From the NCBI GenBank assembly GCA_964030785.1, contig OZ034977.1, positions 35,156,352-35,220,351 on the forward strand: a DNA stretch of 64,000 nt, read 5' to 3'. This document shows positions 54,852 through 64,000 of the stretch, in pieces. Origin of the DNA: Siderastrea siderea. Its lineage: Eukaryota; Cnidaria; Anthozoa; Scleractinia; Rhizangiidae. The notes beneath the pieces were generated by a model. It made no database searches and was not told where the DNA came from. It saw only the letters and a list, made by a program, of their open reading frames with translations. The translations under genes and the position numbers were made by a program. How positions within the stretch are numbered: the first letter of the stretch is position 1; each line of letters starts with the position of its first letter.

Positions 54852-57800
54852 TTTTTTTTTCAGTTAACACTTTATTGTAACAGTTCACATTTACACAGGT
54901 TCACATGACTAGAACATAAATAAATAACTAAAAGAAAAAAAGAGGGGGGGAGAACAAATTTAAGGCAAAGTAGACGGAGAGCAGGATAAAAAAAAGGGAG
55001 GAACCCGGCTAAAAAAGATACTTAAGCAAAAATTGGTTTTGGATTAAAGAAAAGGAGGAGATTAAAGTTGTGTAAGAAGCCACTTCTTATAGTGGCTGGA
55101 GAATTTTGCACCATCTCTGCTGAAATTTGTTCTCTGAACCTGTCACCATAGAAACTTGTTTTTCAATTTCAAAATTGAATTTCAGCCGTTGCACGTATTC
55201 TCCGATATATGGAGAGACATTTTTAAATTTACAACAATAGATATAATATCTTGCAAGGAGCAAACAGTGGTTTAGTAATACATCATCTTGCTCTCCTCCG
55301 AAGCCTAAACATTCATACATGTCTAAAACGTGCGAGGCTGGTATAAGATGGATTGAAACGAAAAATTATTTCACACTTTGCCAAAAAGATTTTGTAACTG
55401 AGCATTCCCAGTAAAGATGAATTAGTGTTTCCTCGTCTGTTTTACACAAGTAACAAAGAGCTGTATCCGATATTCGAATTTTGAAAAGAAAGGAATTCGT
55501 TGCTATACGTCTGTGGAGGAATTTGAACTGGAAATTCCTTAGTTTAGTACTTACTGTACATATCCTTGGAAGTGAATAAATAAAAGTCCAGTTCAAATCC
55601 TCCACAGCTTGAAGTTTACAGTCTCTTACCCATTTTTCTTGACTCTTTTTAGGGCGAGTAGATTTTTTATTTATTAGAATTTCATAAGCTAATTTGGTTG
55701 GCTTAGTTGCTGCAAACAGTTTTTGTACTGAAATCCCTTGATCGTTTTCACTTTGTGATTTCATTTTCAAAGTCTTCATGGCGGACCTTATGGCCGAGGC
55801 TACTCCATAAAATTCAAGGAAGGAAACATGAAAACAATACTTCTCTTTAAAGTTTCTATAAGATATGACCTCATACTCATCATTCATGAGGTCTTTGATA
55901 TTTTTTACTCCGGCTTTTGCCCAGTTCTTGTAGAAGACAGCCTCACCAGCAATTCTTACTAATGAGTTGTTCCATATCAGACTACCACTAAAGTCACGTT
56001 GGGTGTCAAAAGAATCTCTGTAGTTAAAGTCGGCCTAAATCTCTATAAGTTCTTGGAGGAAATTATCTTTGACATTGAGTTTCGTAGCATCTTTTTTACT
56101 CAAGTTCCCAAGAAAAACTAATTTGTCTCCCAATTTAGAAAGAAGGAAATAAAAAAAACACTTCCATTTAGATTTGCACTCATCAGAAATATATTTTAAT
56201 ATCCACGCAATCTTCAAAGATTTATTAAATTCCATAATGTCTAACATTTTTTGACCACCATCGCAATAATCAGCTATCATTTCAGTCCGTTTAATTTTGT
56301 NNNNNNNNNNNNNNNNNNNNNNNNNNNNNNNNNNNNNNNNNNNNNNNNNNNNNNNNNNNNNNNNNNNNNNNNNNNNNNNNNNNNNNNNNNNNNNNNNNNN
56401 NNNNNNNNNNNNNNNNNNNNNNNNNNNNNNNNNNNNNNNNNNNNNNNNNNNNNNNNNNNNNNNNNNNNNNNNNNNNNNNNNNNNNNNNNNNNNNNNNNNN
56501 CCCCTTTCCCATCCCATAAGAATTTGAAAAGCATGTCATTTGCTGCTTTTAACGATTTATAACATGTACATAGTGACGACATAACGTATACAAGATGAGA
56601 TGCAGCTAAAGCCTTTATAGCTGTAATTTTTCCCGAAAGCGTTAATCTCTTATTTTGCCAATTGTTAAGGATATCCTCAACTTTCCGAACCTTCTCTTCA
56701 TAATTCATTTTCATTCCTAAATTTTGGTCCGTACAAAACCAAACACCTAAAGCCTTAACTTTGCCATTTGCCCATGTCAAGTTTTTTTGTGGGCACATAA
56801 TTTGATTTGAACCTGTCTTGGATCCTACCCAAAGAACTTCACTTTTTTCGCAGTTAACTCGCAGGCCAGACAATTGACCAAAGCTGTCTAACAATGCAAA
56901 GGATCTCTCAAGTGACACTTGTAAGACCAACTAGAATCATTGTAGTGTCATCTGCAAACTAACTAATCTTACATTCGACATTTCCTACAGAGATTCCTTT
57001 AATTTCGTTATCCCTGCGTATAGCGGTAGCTAGCACCTCGACACAAAGATGAAAATGTAAGGTTAGAGCGGACAGCCCTGCCTTACACCCCTACCCAACT
57101 CGAAGAAACCCCCTGACCAGCCATTATTTATTATACAGCTTTGGATATCGGTATAAAATAGACTGATCCAATTGATAAAAGATGAACCAAAACCAAAATG
57201 CTCCAGGGTTTTTCGAACAAAAGACCATTCGATAGTATCGAAAGCTTTTTCAAAATCAACGAAGAGGTCAGTAATCCAGGAATACCTTTTGAGTGTGTGT
57301 ATGAAATAACATTGTTGATTAAGCAAATGTTTTCTGCAATAGAACGGCCTTTCAAGAAGCCAGTCTGATCGTACTCTATTAGATCCGACAACACAGTCTT
57401 GAGATGAGAAGCGATTGCCTTAGACGCAATTTTGTAGTCGCAATTTAGTAGGGTTATAGGCCTCCAGTTCTTTAATTCGTTTAACGCTTTGTCTTTGTTG
57501 GGGATCAATGATATGATACCTCTCCTCTGGGTTATCGCTAACTAATTACCCTTCTGATAGCTTCTATTAAGGGAACTTATAAGATAAGGAGATATATCCT
57601 TCCAGAACACTTTATAAAATTCAGCAGGAAGACCATCTGTACCATGTGACTTACCGAGTTCCATCGACTTCACTCCTTCCAGGTATTCTTTTTCAGTTAA
57701 TGGGCCCTCGCATTTTTCCTTATCAATTTGATTGAGTTTAGGATGTTCCTGATCAAAGAAAAGTTCTTCCAAATTTTCTGTTCTCTTTGTAATTTTGGAT

Positions 57801-57975
57801 GTGTAAAGTTCATTATAAAAGGAGTTGCATTCTCTCAAAATGTCAGAGTCATTCGTAATATTTACTCCGTCCTTTGTCTTGATCTACATAATTGTTTTCC
57901 TTTTGCAGTGTCGATTTTCTAAATTTAGGAAATACTTGTTACATCTTTTAAGAGATGGATCAAATAGATTTTCCA
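54852..57975 (-). pseudogene. L1-type LINE B: ORF2 from pre-RT linker to C-terminus, poly-A tail
   Basis: Minus strand, 5'-truncated. Order: YFLNLENRHCKRK (about 57.9 kb), ECNSFYNELYTSKI, GKSHGTDGLPAEFYKVFW, a stop, NWRPITLLNCDYKIASKAI, then FVDFEKAFDTIEW (motif A) and GRGVRQGCPL (motif B). FADD (motif C, 56947-56958) comes next, directly preceded by an in-frame TAG. Then follow LSGLRVNCEKSEVLWVGS, KALGVWF, GKITAIKALAASHLVYVMSS and FLWDGKG, the 200-N gap, KIKRTEMIADYCDGG, and the cysteine-rich C-terminus CYLCKTDEETLIHLYWECS. ORF2 ends at 55087. A 3' UTR and a run of ten A (54852-54861 as T) follow. Several stops and frameshifts make it inactive. It inserted into recombinase copy 2. Target duplication is not recognised. 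Confidence 0.85.
56301..56500. other. Assembly gap of 200 N
   Basis: Exactly 200 N lie inside LINE B. Joining the two flanks directly keeps the ORF2 reading frame and gives an uninterrupted match to the expected post-RT sequence (DGKG next to DKIKRTEMI). So the gap is probably of arbitrary size with little or nothing missing. Frames reported across the N run are meaningless. Confidence 0.95.
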
Positions 57976-59275
57976 TGTACTTTCATTATTATTGAATATC
58001 CGGTTCAACCAGGCTAGCCTAAGAGCTTTGATCATGCTGTCTATGTCTATCATTTCTATACCTCCACCTACAAAGTTGTTAATTGCTGAGAGCCTTGCCA
58101 CCTTGTCTTTTCCGTTCCACAAAAATGTGTAGATTATACGATTTACCTGTTTGATAATACTTGTCGGGGTTGGAAGCAAGGAGGACGCATAGACTAATTT
58201 AGGGATGAGTAAAGATTTAATAATAGTGACCTTTCCATAAATAGAAAGTCCTCTTGAAGACCAAATATTTGTAAGTTTTTTCATATTATCGAGTTTCTCC
58301 CGGAAGTTTTTTTCGTAAAGTAATGTTTGATCGTACGTGAAAGATACTCCTAAAGCTTTAATGGCTTCATTTGGCCAATTTATTCCAAGTGGCTTTTCTT
58401 CTTTTTTTTTTAAGAGACCCAATCCACATACCTTCGGTTTTTGAACTGTTGACTTCAAGTCCGAATTAATTTTTAAATAAATTCATTTGTTGAAATAAAA
58501 CATTTGCCGAGTTTAAATTTGAAAACACAGCAGTAGTATCGTCTGCATATTGACGAAGCTTAGTTTCATTTTTTCCTCCACAAATAATATTTTCTACACA
58601 ATCTAAATTCTCTTCTTGCAGCTTTTTGTGTAAATTTTTGAAAAATTGGCAAGTTATTTTATCTTTATTGGGCGCGTAAATGTTTATTAGGACATAAACC
58701 ATGTCTTCTATATCTAATTTTAATATAATATAACGCCCAGAGGGATCAATAATAGTGTTATGAATTATGCAATTAAATCCGTTTCTTATCAGCACTGCTA
58801 CACCGCAGGAATTTGGACTTCTTCTTCTTCTTCTTTTTCTTCTTCCTCGGATAACCCACCTCCTTCTTAATGAAGATTCTCGTGAGCGTCAGTGCAGGTG
58901 CTATTTCTAAAAAAAAAAAAAGGTGCTATTTCTAAAAAAAAAAAAAAAAGTGCTTGGGAATTAAAAACTTAGGGTATGGTCAGTGGCTATTGGCAAAATG
59001 GCACCACAGCCGGTCCTAAAAGGCTTCCAGGCCAGGCGCCAGAACCATGGAATCTGGGAGGCTATTCCAATCACGAACAGTTCTTGGCACGAATGTGAAT
59101 AAACAATTTTCTCACTCCATTCATTCACCCATTGTTTCTCAGATTCCTCCTTTGAATGTGTCTCCTGAAGGAATATGACGTCAGCTTTTCTTTTTCGACA
59201 CCACGTAAATATGACTCTACGTTTATGAAAATTGTTTATACCCCTTACATTGAGGGAGACTAATTTAAATTATTT
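57925..59275 (-). pseudogene. L1-type LINE A: ORF2 with internal deletion (endonuclease joined to RT)
   Basis: Minus strand. The endonuclease start LVSLNVRGINNFHKRR and DVIFLQETHSKEES (catalytic Glu) lies at 59.27-59.11 kb. A foreign CR1-like tail interrupts it at 59.1-58.85 kb. The endonuclease resumes with VAVLIRNGFNCI, VLINIYAPNKD and NIICGG. At about 58575 the sequence jumps from ICGG straight to KLRQYADDTTAVFS, that is from endonuclease to RT motif C, so the linker and RT motifs 0 to B are deleted (well over 1 kb in a full element). RT thumb and post-RT sequence (ALGVSFTYDQTLL, SLLIPKLVYASSLLP, YTFLWNGKDK, GGGIEMIDIDSM) follow to about 57930. There it meets the start of LINE B in a different frame. 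An ORF2 stop just after the first residues and the deletion show it is dead. Confidence 0.85.
58855..59105 (-). mobile_element. 3' end of a CR1/L2-like LINE inserted in the LINE A endonuclease
   Basis: Minus strand: FVPRTVRDWNSLPDSMVLAP is the conserved C-terminus of CR1/L2/Jockey-type ORF2 (the motif F-x-RT-x-x-WN-x-LP). A short 3' segment follows, then two copies of a GCACTT/GCACCTTTTT-type poly-T unit ending AGAAATAGCACC (58900-58946). Only about 250 bp is present, so it is severely 5'-truncated. The duplicated poly-T unit is unusual, as such tails normally end in A or a short microsatellite. Confidence 0.65.
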
Positions 59276-59541
59276 TGCCATCCACGACTTTTCGTAGTAT
59301 ATAGAAAATATTCCTTTTTTGAGATTCATTTGGAAGTGTTCGCATATTTCTTTAAAATACGGAGTAGTAATTGTTTCTTTAAAGTACGGAACAAGAATTA
59401 TTTTCCCCTTAAAACAAGATATAAAGAACAAAACACACATACACAAGCCACACACACATGTAAACACACAGTCAATCATTTGCCAGTCGTGTATTCGAAC
59501 CTTGTGTTCTCTCTCTTCTTCAGTTCAAACCGTTCATGGGA

Positions 59542-60392
59542 TTACATGTAAACAAAGTTCTTCATGATATTTCCATAGTAGGGAAGGTTTTTGGTTTCTT
59601 TTCCTCTGTAGAGTTGCCCATCAATGATGAGTTTGTCAAAATTAAAAAATGTTTTCTTCTGATCCCGTTTGGCCTTTTTTAACACTGGATACAGCGTTTT
59701 ATGGATATCTTCAATTTCTTTCGGGAAGTCGTCCGAGATGTTCCTTTTAAGTTCTTGTAAAAGGAACGAACAAATTCTTTGTCCTGATAATGGCTGAATC
59801 TAGCAATCACTGGTCTAGGTCGGCTTTCCGATCTCTGGCTTGATGTTTTAGTTGGAATTCTGTGCACCCTTTCAAATCTAATCGCTTTAACAGCTTCGGG
59901 TGGAATTTGCATCTTGCTTACAAAAAGGTTTCTTACCACATCTTCGATATTTTCTTCCGATTCTTCATTAACATTGTAAATTCGCATATTCTCGCGCCTG
60001 GTATATGCTTCCAATTTTATGTTTCTTCGTTTCAGTGCTTCAATATCAGCATTCATGGTATCTAAATCATCACCGTGTTCTTCAACGGTTGTCGTCGTCT
60101 TCGCTAACTCTGTTTGAAGTTGAGTGATATTCTCTTGAGCGAAGTTCAGCGAGTCCTTCAAATCCTTAACTTCACTACGTAGAGTAATAATTTCGCTTTT
60201 CAGGGACTCCATTTGTTTGCATGCTGATAGGACTCTATCTAGCTTATCGCTCAGGTCGTCAAAACGAACCTCTGTTGAGCTTCTCTGCGTCATGGCTGCC
60301 ACCTGTTCATCTTCATCCGTTTGCGAACCATTTTCTCTCAATCTTTTGCGACCGCCAAAAGCAGATGACCTATCTTCCTTTTCATTCCCCAT
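59542..60392 (-). pseudogene. L1-type LINE A ORF1 protein (coiled coil, RRM, C-terminal domain)
   Basis: ATG at 60392 starts MGNEKEDRSSAFGGRKRLR, followed by a long heptad-rich coiled coil (about residues 40-125). An RRM-like core follows with RRENMRIYNVNEESEENI, VKAIRFERVHRIP, and RPRPVIARFSHYQDKEFVRS. Around 59750 the frame shifts by one base at an AAAAGG tract. The C-terminal domain (DDFPKEIEDIHKTLYPVLKK, TFFNFDKLIIDGQLYRGK) then runs to TAA at 59542. ORF1 proteins of L1-type LINEs are trimeric nucleic-acid chaperones that package the element RNA. Length (about 283 residues) and domain order fit the family. The single frameshift is the only damage seen. ORF1 sits 5' of the ORF2 remnant in the same strand, as expected. 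Confidence 0.85.
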
Positions 60393-62860
60393 TATGTTTT
60401 TCCTCGCGAAGCGAGGTTTATAAATTTGTCGCGTGGGGATCGCGCGAGGATTGCTGAAGGGCGGTCAAATCTCGATCTGCCTATATATTTTTCGAAGGTG
60501 GCTGCACGGTTGCCTAGCAACAAAGCCAAATCGCGACCGCTGACAGTTGTGCACTCTCATGTTTCTTCATTTCTTGCTTGCTTCGCTGCGAACATTTGCG
60601 TGCTGACATGTTTATTCATCGTCTGTGAATAAGTTACTGGACCAATTTCTGATGTAAATGAGGGACCAAGCAAAGACAGCAACCCCTGATTTAACAAGTG
60701 GCTGGAAATCCATTCTGGGGGAGATTTACAACTGAAACTCAGCGTTAACGCCGACTTGAAATTCAGCGCGTACAACGAAGGCGAAAGAGTCGGCGACAAA
60801 CGGTTAGCGAACATCGTTTACCGGTAATAACCTAGCGAAGGATAAATTGACTAACGCCATCAACAGGACAAACAGGAGACTGGAATATCACAGGCGAGAA
60901 ATCTTAGAACGTAGACAAGTTAGTTTAGATTTAGCTTAATAGCACAGCGCTACTACAAAACGAGATTCCCCAACAACGCGAGAATCGATACAAGGTCTTC
61001 GAAATTATAACTCAGTCACACCGATTGAATAGTGAGAATGAACTCAGCGACTACAAATTAAATTGTTCGAGAAAATGTGTGCTAAAACCGATCAGGACCG
61101 GCGACACCTACTATCAGGTGCTTCGACAAAATGATTTTGCTAGAGTTAACGAGAGGCGACAAAAATACACGATCATCAAAATACTTTTGCTAGAATACCT
61201 TTCCAACGGATGGTGACTGAACAGATTCAATTATTTCCTCTCTCTGCCATTATCTTTACTCTTGATGTACCAGTAATAATCAACATATGATTATTTTTCC
61301 AAGTATGTTCAAAACCACAAATTACACAAGAGAAATTACCCGTAAATTATTTCACAAAGTAGGTTTCAATTCCCCAAACAGTGCATATTTGTGTATGAGC
61401 AGTAAAAAGAACTTGATTTTTAAGTTTAGGACGTTCCCGAGGAAATGTTCCAATAATTCATATTGGATCAGTAAGAATTTATAAGAGTTTATGTTTTCCG
61501 TTTTGGATATTGACCCTATTAATAGTTAAAAAAATTATAATATTTAGATGGTTCAGAAAGGAAAATGTCTGTTCACAATTTGGATAGAAATGCACTTGCT
61601 CTGCTCCTAGCAATTACCACTTAATGTGTAGCGGGGATAGGTACATACATGTAATCAGTATGTATTTGATGTGAAACAAAAATTACTGCTTAATATTAAT
61701 TATTGATAATAATTTCATGCTACATACAGTCACCAGCATCACAACTCTGCTCGTAATGTACAAGCAAGCACCGAGTTCATGAGAATTGAGATCCTGATCA
61801 CCTTCAACATGATTTGTATATGTGAAAGTTTACTTACTTCTGAAGGTTGCTTTCCATACCAATTGACCCTGTAAGCCCCAATGTAAACCTACAAATTCTC
61901 CTTACTGGTCTTCAAACATTTCTTGTAGTACTAGTGCAGAGAAGTTCTTTCTACTAACATTAACACTATTCATGTTTGGTGATCAATTCCTTAATTCTGA
62001 TGACCAAATTAAAGCATTATTATTGTAGAGAGATGCTGATCACTGGGCTTCAAAGGTTAATTTATTGTGACAGTTATCTAATCCAATTTTTATAGTATGT
62101 TAAAGGGAATGAATAAACTTGCTACCACATCAATATGAAACTCTATGCATTGTTTGCCATTATTTTGGTTTAGTCTCATTTTCAATTTTTGGCTGTAAAC
62201 GAATAATTTTTTTTATGCGCCGCATCACTTTTCAGCAGAGGTAGACTCCTGCTATCTCAACCATTCAAAGGAAATAATGAGTTGTTTTAGCTATTGACAC
62301 TTGTCAATTCCCAGTAAACAGAATAAAAGCTGAACAACAGCATCTAAAGGAAGTGGACGGGTTAATGTTGGAGGTAACATGCGTGCGGCTCCAAGTTGGA
62401 ATTTGAACTGCGCATGCATTTCTGATAAACCTACTCTCAACCAACCAAAATAAACAGAAACACCACTACATATTGTCTTGGACAACAGCAATTTACCTTA
62501 TGTCAGAATACAACAGTTAGCTCAAATTACACCCGGAAACTCATACCCAGTTCCTATGCATTAGATTTCAGGATGACAGGGGATTGGATGCAAGTTACAT
62601 GGAAGCGACTGGGAACCAGAATGTCGATCTAAACTCCCAATTCGGGACCATTGTGGCCACCCATCCACACCTCCAGTTAAACCGAAATTCTATCCCTTCC
62701 CCACCCCTTGTGGTGCACCCTTGCCCGAGCTTCGCGAGGTTCTGCGAGTCACGTATTTCTAGTTCCATCCATGAGCGGTCTAGCAACTGGTAACTCAGAT
62801 TAACATATCTCAAAGAGACGGAGCTATAGAAAACACGTCCGCCTCCAGCGAGTCACACTG
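60393..62860. other. LINE A 5' flank, then noncoding sequence
   Basis: 60393-60840 is comparatively CpG-rich and probably holds the LINE A 5' UTR and promoter; the exact 5' end is not visible. From 60840 to 62860 I recognise no gene. A 63-codon plus-strand frame at 61025-61216 has a Lys/Arg-rich composition but no domain. Confidence 0.45.
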
Positions 62861-62873
62861 CGTCAGCCCAGAT

Positions 62874-63730
62874 GTGAACCTGAAGAAGTGTGAAGATGGA
62901 ATACTGAGATGTGTGGGCCAAGTCCCAGGTTATCACCCAGTCTTCCTACCCCGAGATTGCAAGCTGGCTTCCTTGATGATTCAGCAAGTCCATGAGCAAA
63001 TGCTACATGGGGGAGTATCAACAACCATGTGCCGCGTCCGAGAGAAGTTCTGGATTCCTAAACTGAGAGCGCTAACCAAGAAGGTTATTCGCAACTGTAA
63101 TGTTTGCAAACACTATTGGAAGAAGCCGGTGTCTACCTCATGCGCTACAACTGTGGCACTGCCAGCTTTTAGGGCTGAAGTGTCCACCCCTTTCATAGTA
63201 ACAGGCATGGATTTTGCGAGACCTGTCTACTACAAAGTTAGGAAGTCTACCACTGCCAAGGCGTACAATGCACTATTTACCTGTGCCAGCACTCGAGCGG
63301 TACGCCTAAAGCTTTGTCGTGACCTCTCTGCTGCAGAGTTTCAAAGAGCGCTAAAGGACTTCATTGCCAGACAAGGGTGTCCACAGACCATAGTGAGTGA
63401 CCCTGGGAAGACGTTCGTGGCCACTGGGAAATGGGTATCCGTGCTGACGAAGAACCACAGTCTAGCTACATGGGGGCGCTGAACATAAAATGGAAGTTTA
63501 ACTTATCCCGGGCCCCGTGGTGGGGTGGCTTCTTTGAGCGCCTTGTTGGTATCATGAAGAGGAGCCTTTCAAAGGCGATTGGCCGAAGCCTTCTATAACC
63601 TATCAAGAGCTTGAAGAAACCTTGCTGGATGTAGAAACTTGCATGAACAACAGGCCACTGCTTTATCAGGGGGAGGAGTTTGAACAACCAGTGCTTACAC
63701 CCAACACCCTGCTGAGAGGAAGACCTTGAG
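62874..63730 (+). pseudogene. BEL/Pao integrase remnant
   Basis: Plus strand: EDGILRCVGQVPGYHPVFLP, then a zinc finger (H in QVHEQMLHGG, then CNVCKHYWKK), then the catalytic core with GMDFARPVYYKV (first Asp) and IVSDPGKTF (second Asp). After frame changes near 63420 and 63520 it reads [17 protein letters not shown] (the Glu of DDE), then, after more stops, LLDVETCMNNRPL and LTPNTLLRG. The order HHCC finger, D, D, E and then the NRPL block is that of BEL/Pao integrase. RT and RNase H are absent upstream. The orientation is opposite to the BEL fragments at 14.8 and 20.2 kb. Confidence 0.85.
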
Positions 63731-63865
63731 AAGATTGCAGAAAATGGCGTAACAAGACGAATGAGATTCTTGCAGAGAAGCAAAGAGAACCTTAGAAAGA
63801 GATTCCTTAAGGAGTACGTCCATGCCCTTGAAGAAAAACAACGGCGTTCCACTGGCAGGGTTGCC

Positions 63866-64000
63866 ACGGTCAGTGAAAAGTCAGGGAAAAACGAAAATTT
63901 TTCAAGGTCAGGGAAAAGTCAGGGAATTTTGCAAAAAGTCATGGAAAATCTTAGTTCTTGTCAAAGTCAGTGAAAAGTCAGGGAATTTTGTTTTCAGGTT
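63866..64000 (+). repeat. Short interspersed motif array, GTCAGGGAAAA type
   Basis: GTCA(G/T)(G/T)GAAAA recurs at 63869, 63879, 63902, 63912, 63938, 63966 and 63976, with TCAGGGAATTTTG twice. I recognise this as the edge of a dispersed repeat found in several animal genomes; it runs off the window. Confidence 0.55.

Noticed and set aside
56035..56930. Long frames with runs of X
   Set aside because: They read through the 200-N gap; only the flanking LINE B sequence is real.

Overview
This window looks like eukaryotic, probably cnidarian and most likely stony-coral, genomic DNA. Three things suggest that. It is AT-rich and gene-poor, with long introns and microsatellites. It carries a mixture of transposable elements that I associate with coral genomes: BEL/Pao and Ty3/Gypsy pol remnants, L1-type LINEs, a GIY-YIG Penelope-like remnant, hAT, TTAA-type and pogo-type MITEs, and two tyrosine-recombinase families. 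The only host-like exons encode MAM and immunoglobulin domains with phase-1 splice junctions. Species assignment is inference. I see no bacterial operon, tRNA, rRNA or CRISPR array.

Layout. 0-5 kb: a decayed element-associated C2H2 protein (1270-2423) and two degenerate direct copies of a ~0.85 kb noncoding segment. 5-9.4 kb: essentially featureless, ending in a perfect 46-bp palindrome. 9.7-35.2 kb: the minus strand carries what I read as one split host gene, with a signal-peptide exon near 35.1 kb, two MAM exons at 27.1 and 25.4 kb and an Ig exon at 9.9 kb. Its introns are full of elements: TTAA and pogo MITEs (10.5-12.5 kb), tyrosine recombinase and BEL fragments (13.4-15.2 kb), a foldback (15.5 kb), a large decayed element gene with a PIN-nuclease-like signature (16.4-20 kb), BEL and Gypsy pol (20.2-23.4 kb), a ~138-bp tandem array (23.5 kb), a broken THAP exon (29 kb) and a complete-ended hAT element (31.6-34.2 kb).

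35-44 kb holds RT fragments, a 253-bp polypurine tract, an alternating hairpin array (39.6-40.5 kb) and a C2H2-tyrosine recombinase-Myb pseudogene (40.7-42.4 kb). Upstream of that pseudogene lie a TATA box, a G-rich tandem tract and a dense GGAAC/GTTCC array. A second copy of the recombinase gene, with the same kind of array and TATA box, sits at 53.1-54.85 kb on the other strand. 44-53 kb is a mosaic of degenerate duplicated segments around a Penelope-like remnant with hammerhead-ribozyme-like motifs. 54.85-60.4 kb is two head-to-tail L1-type LINEs on the minus strand, one of them containing a 200-N assembly gap. 62.9-63.7 kb is a BEL integrase remnant.

The most unusual pattern is the pairing of the C2H2/tyrosine-recombinase/Myb gene family with a hundreds-of-bp array of palindromic GGAAC...GTTCC motifs, seen twice in the same position and orientation relative to the gene. 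Almost every mobile-element gene here is broken by stops or frameshifts.
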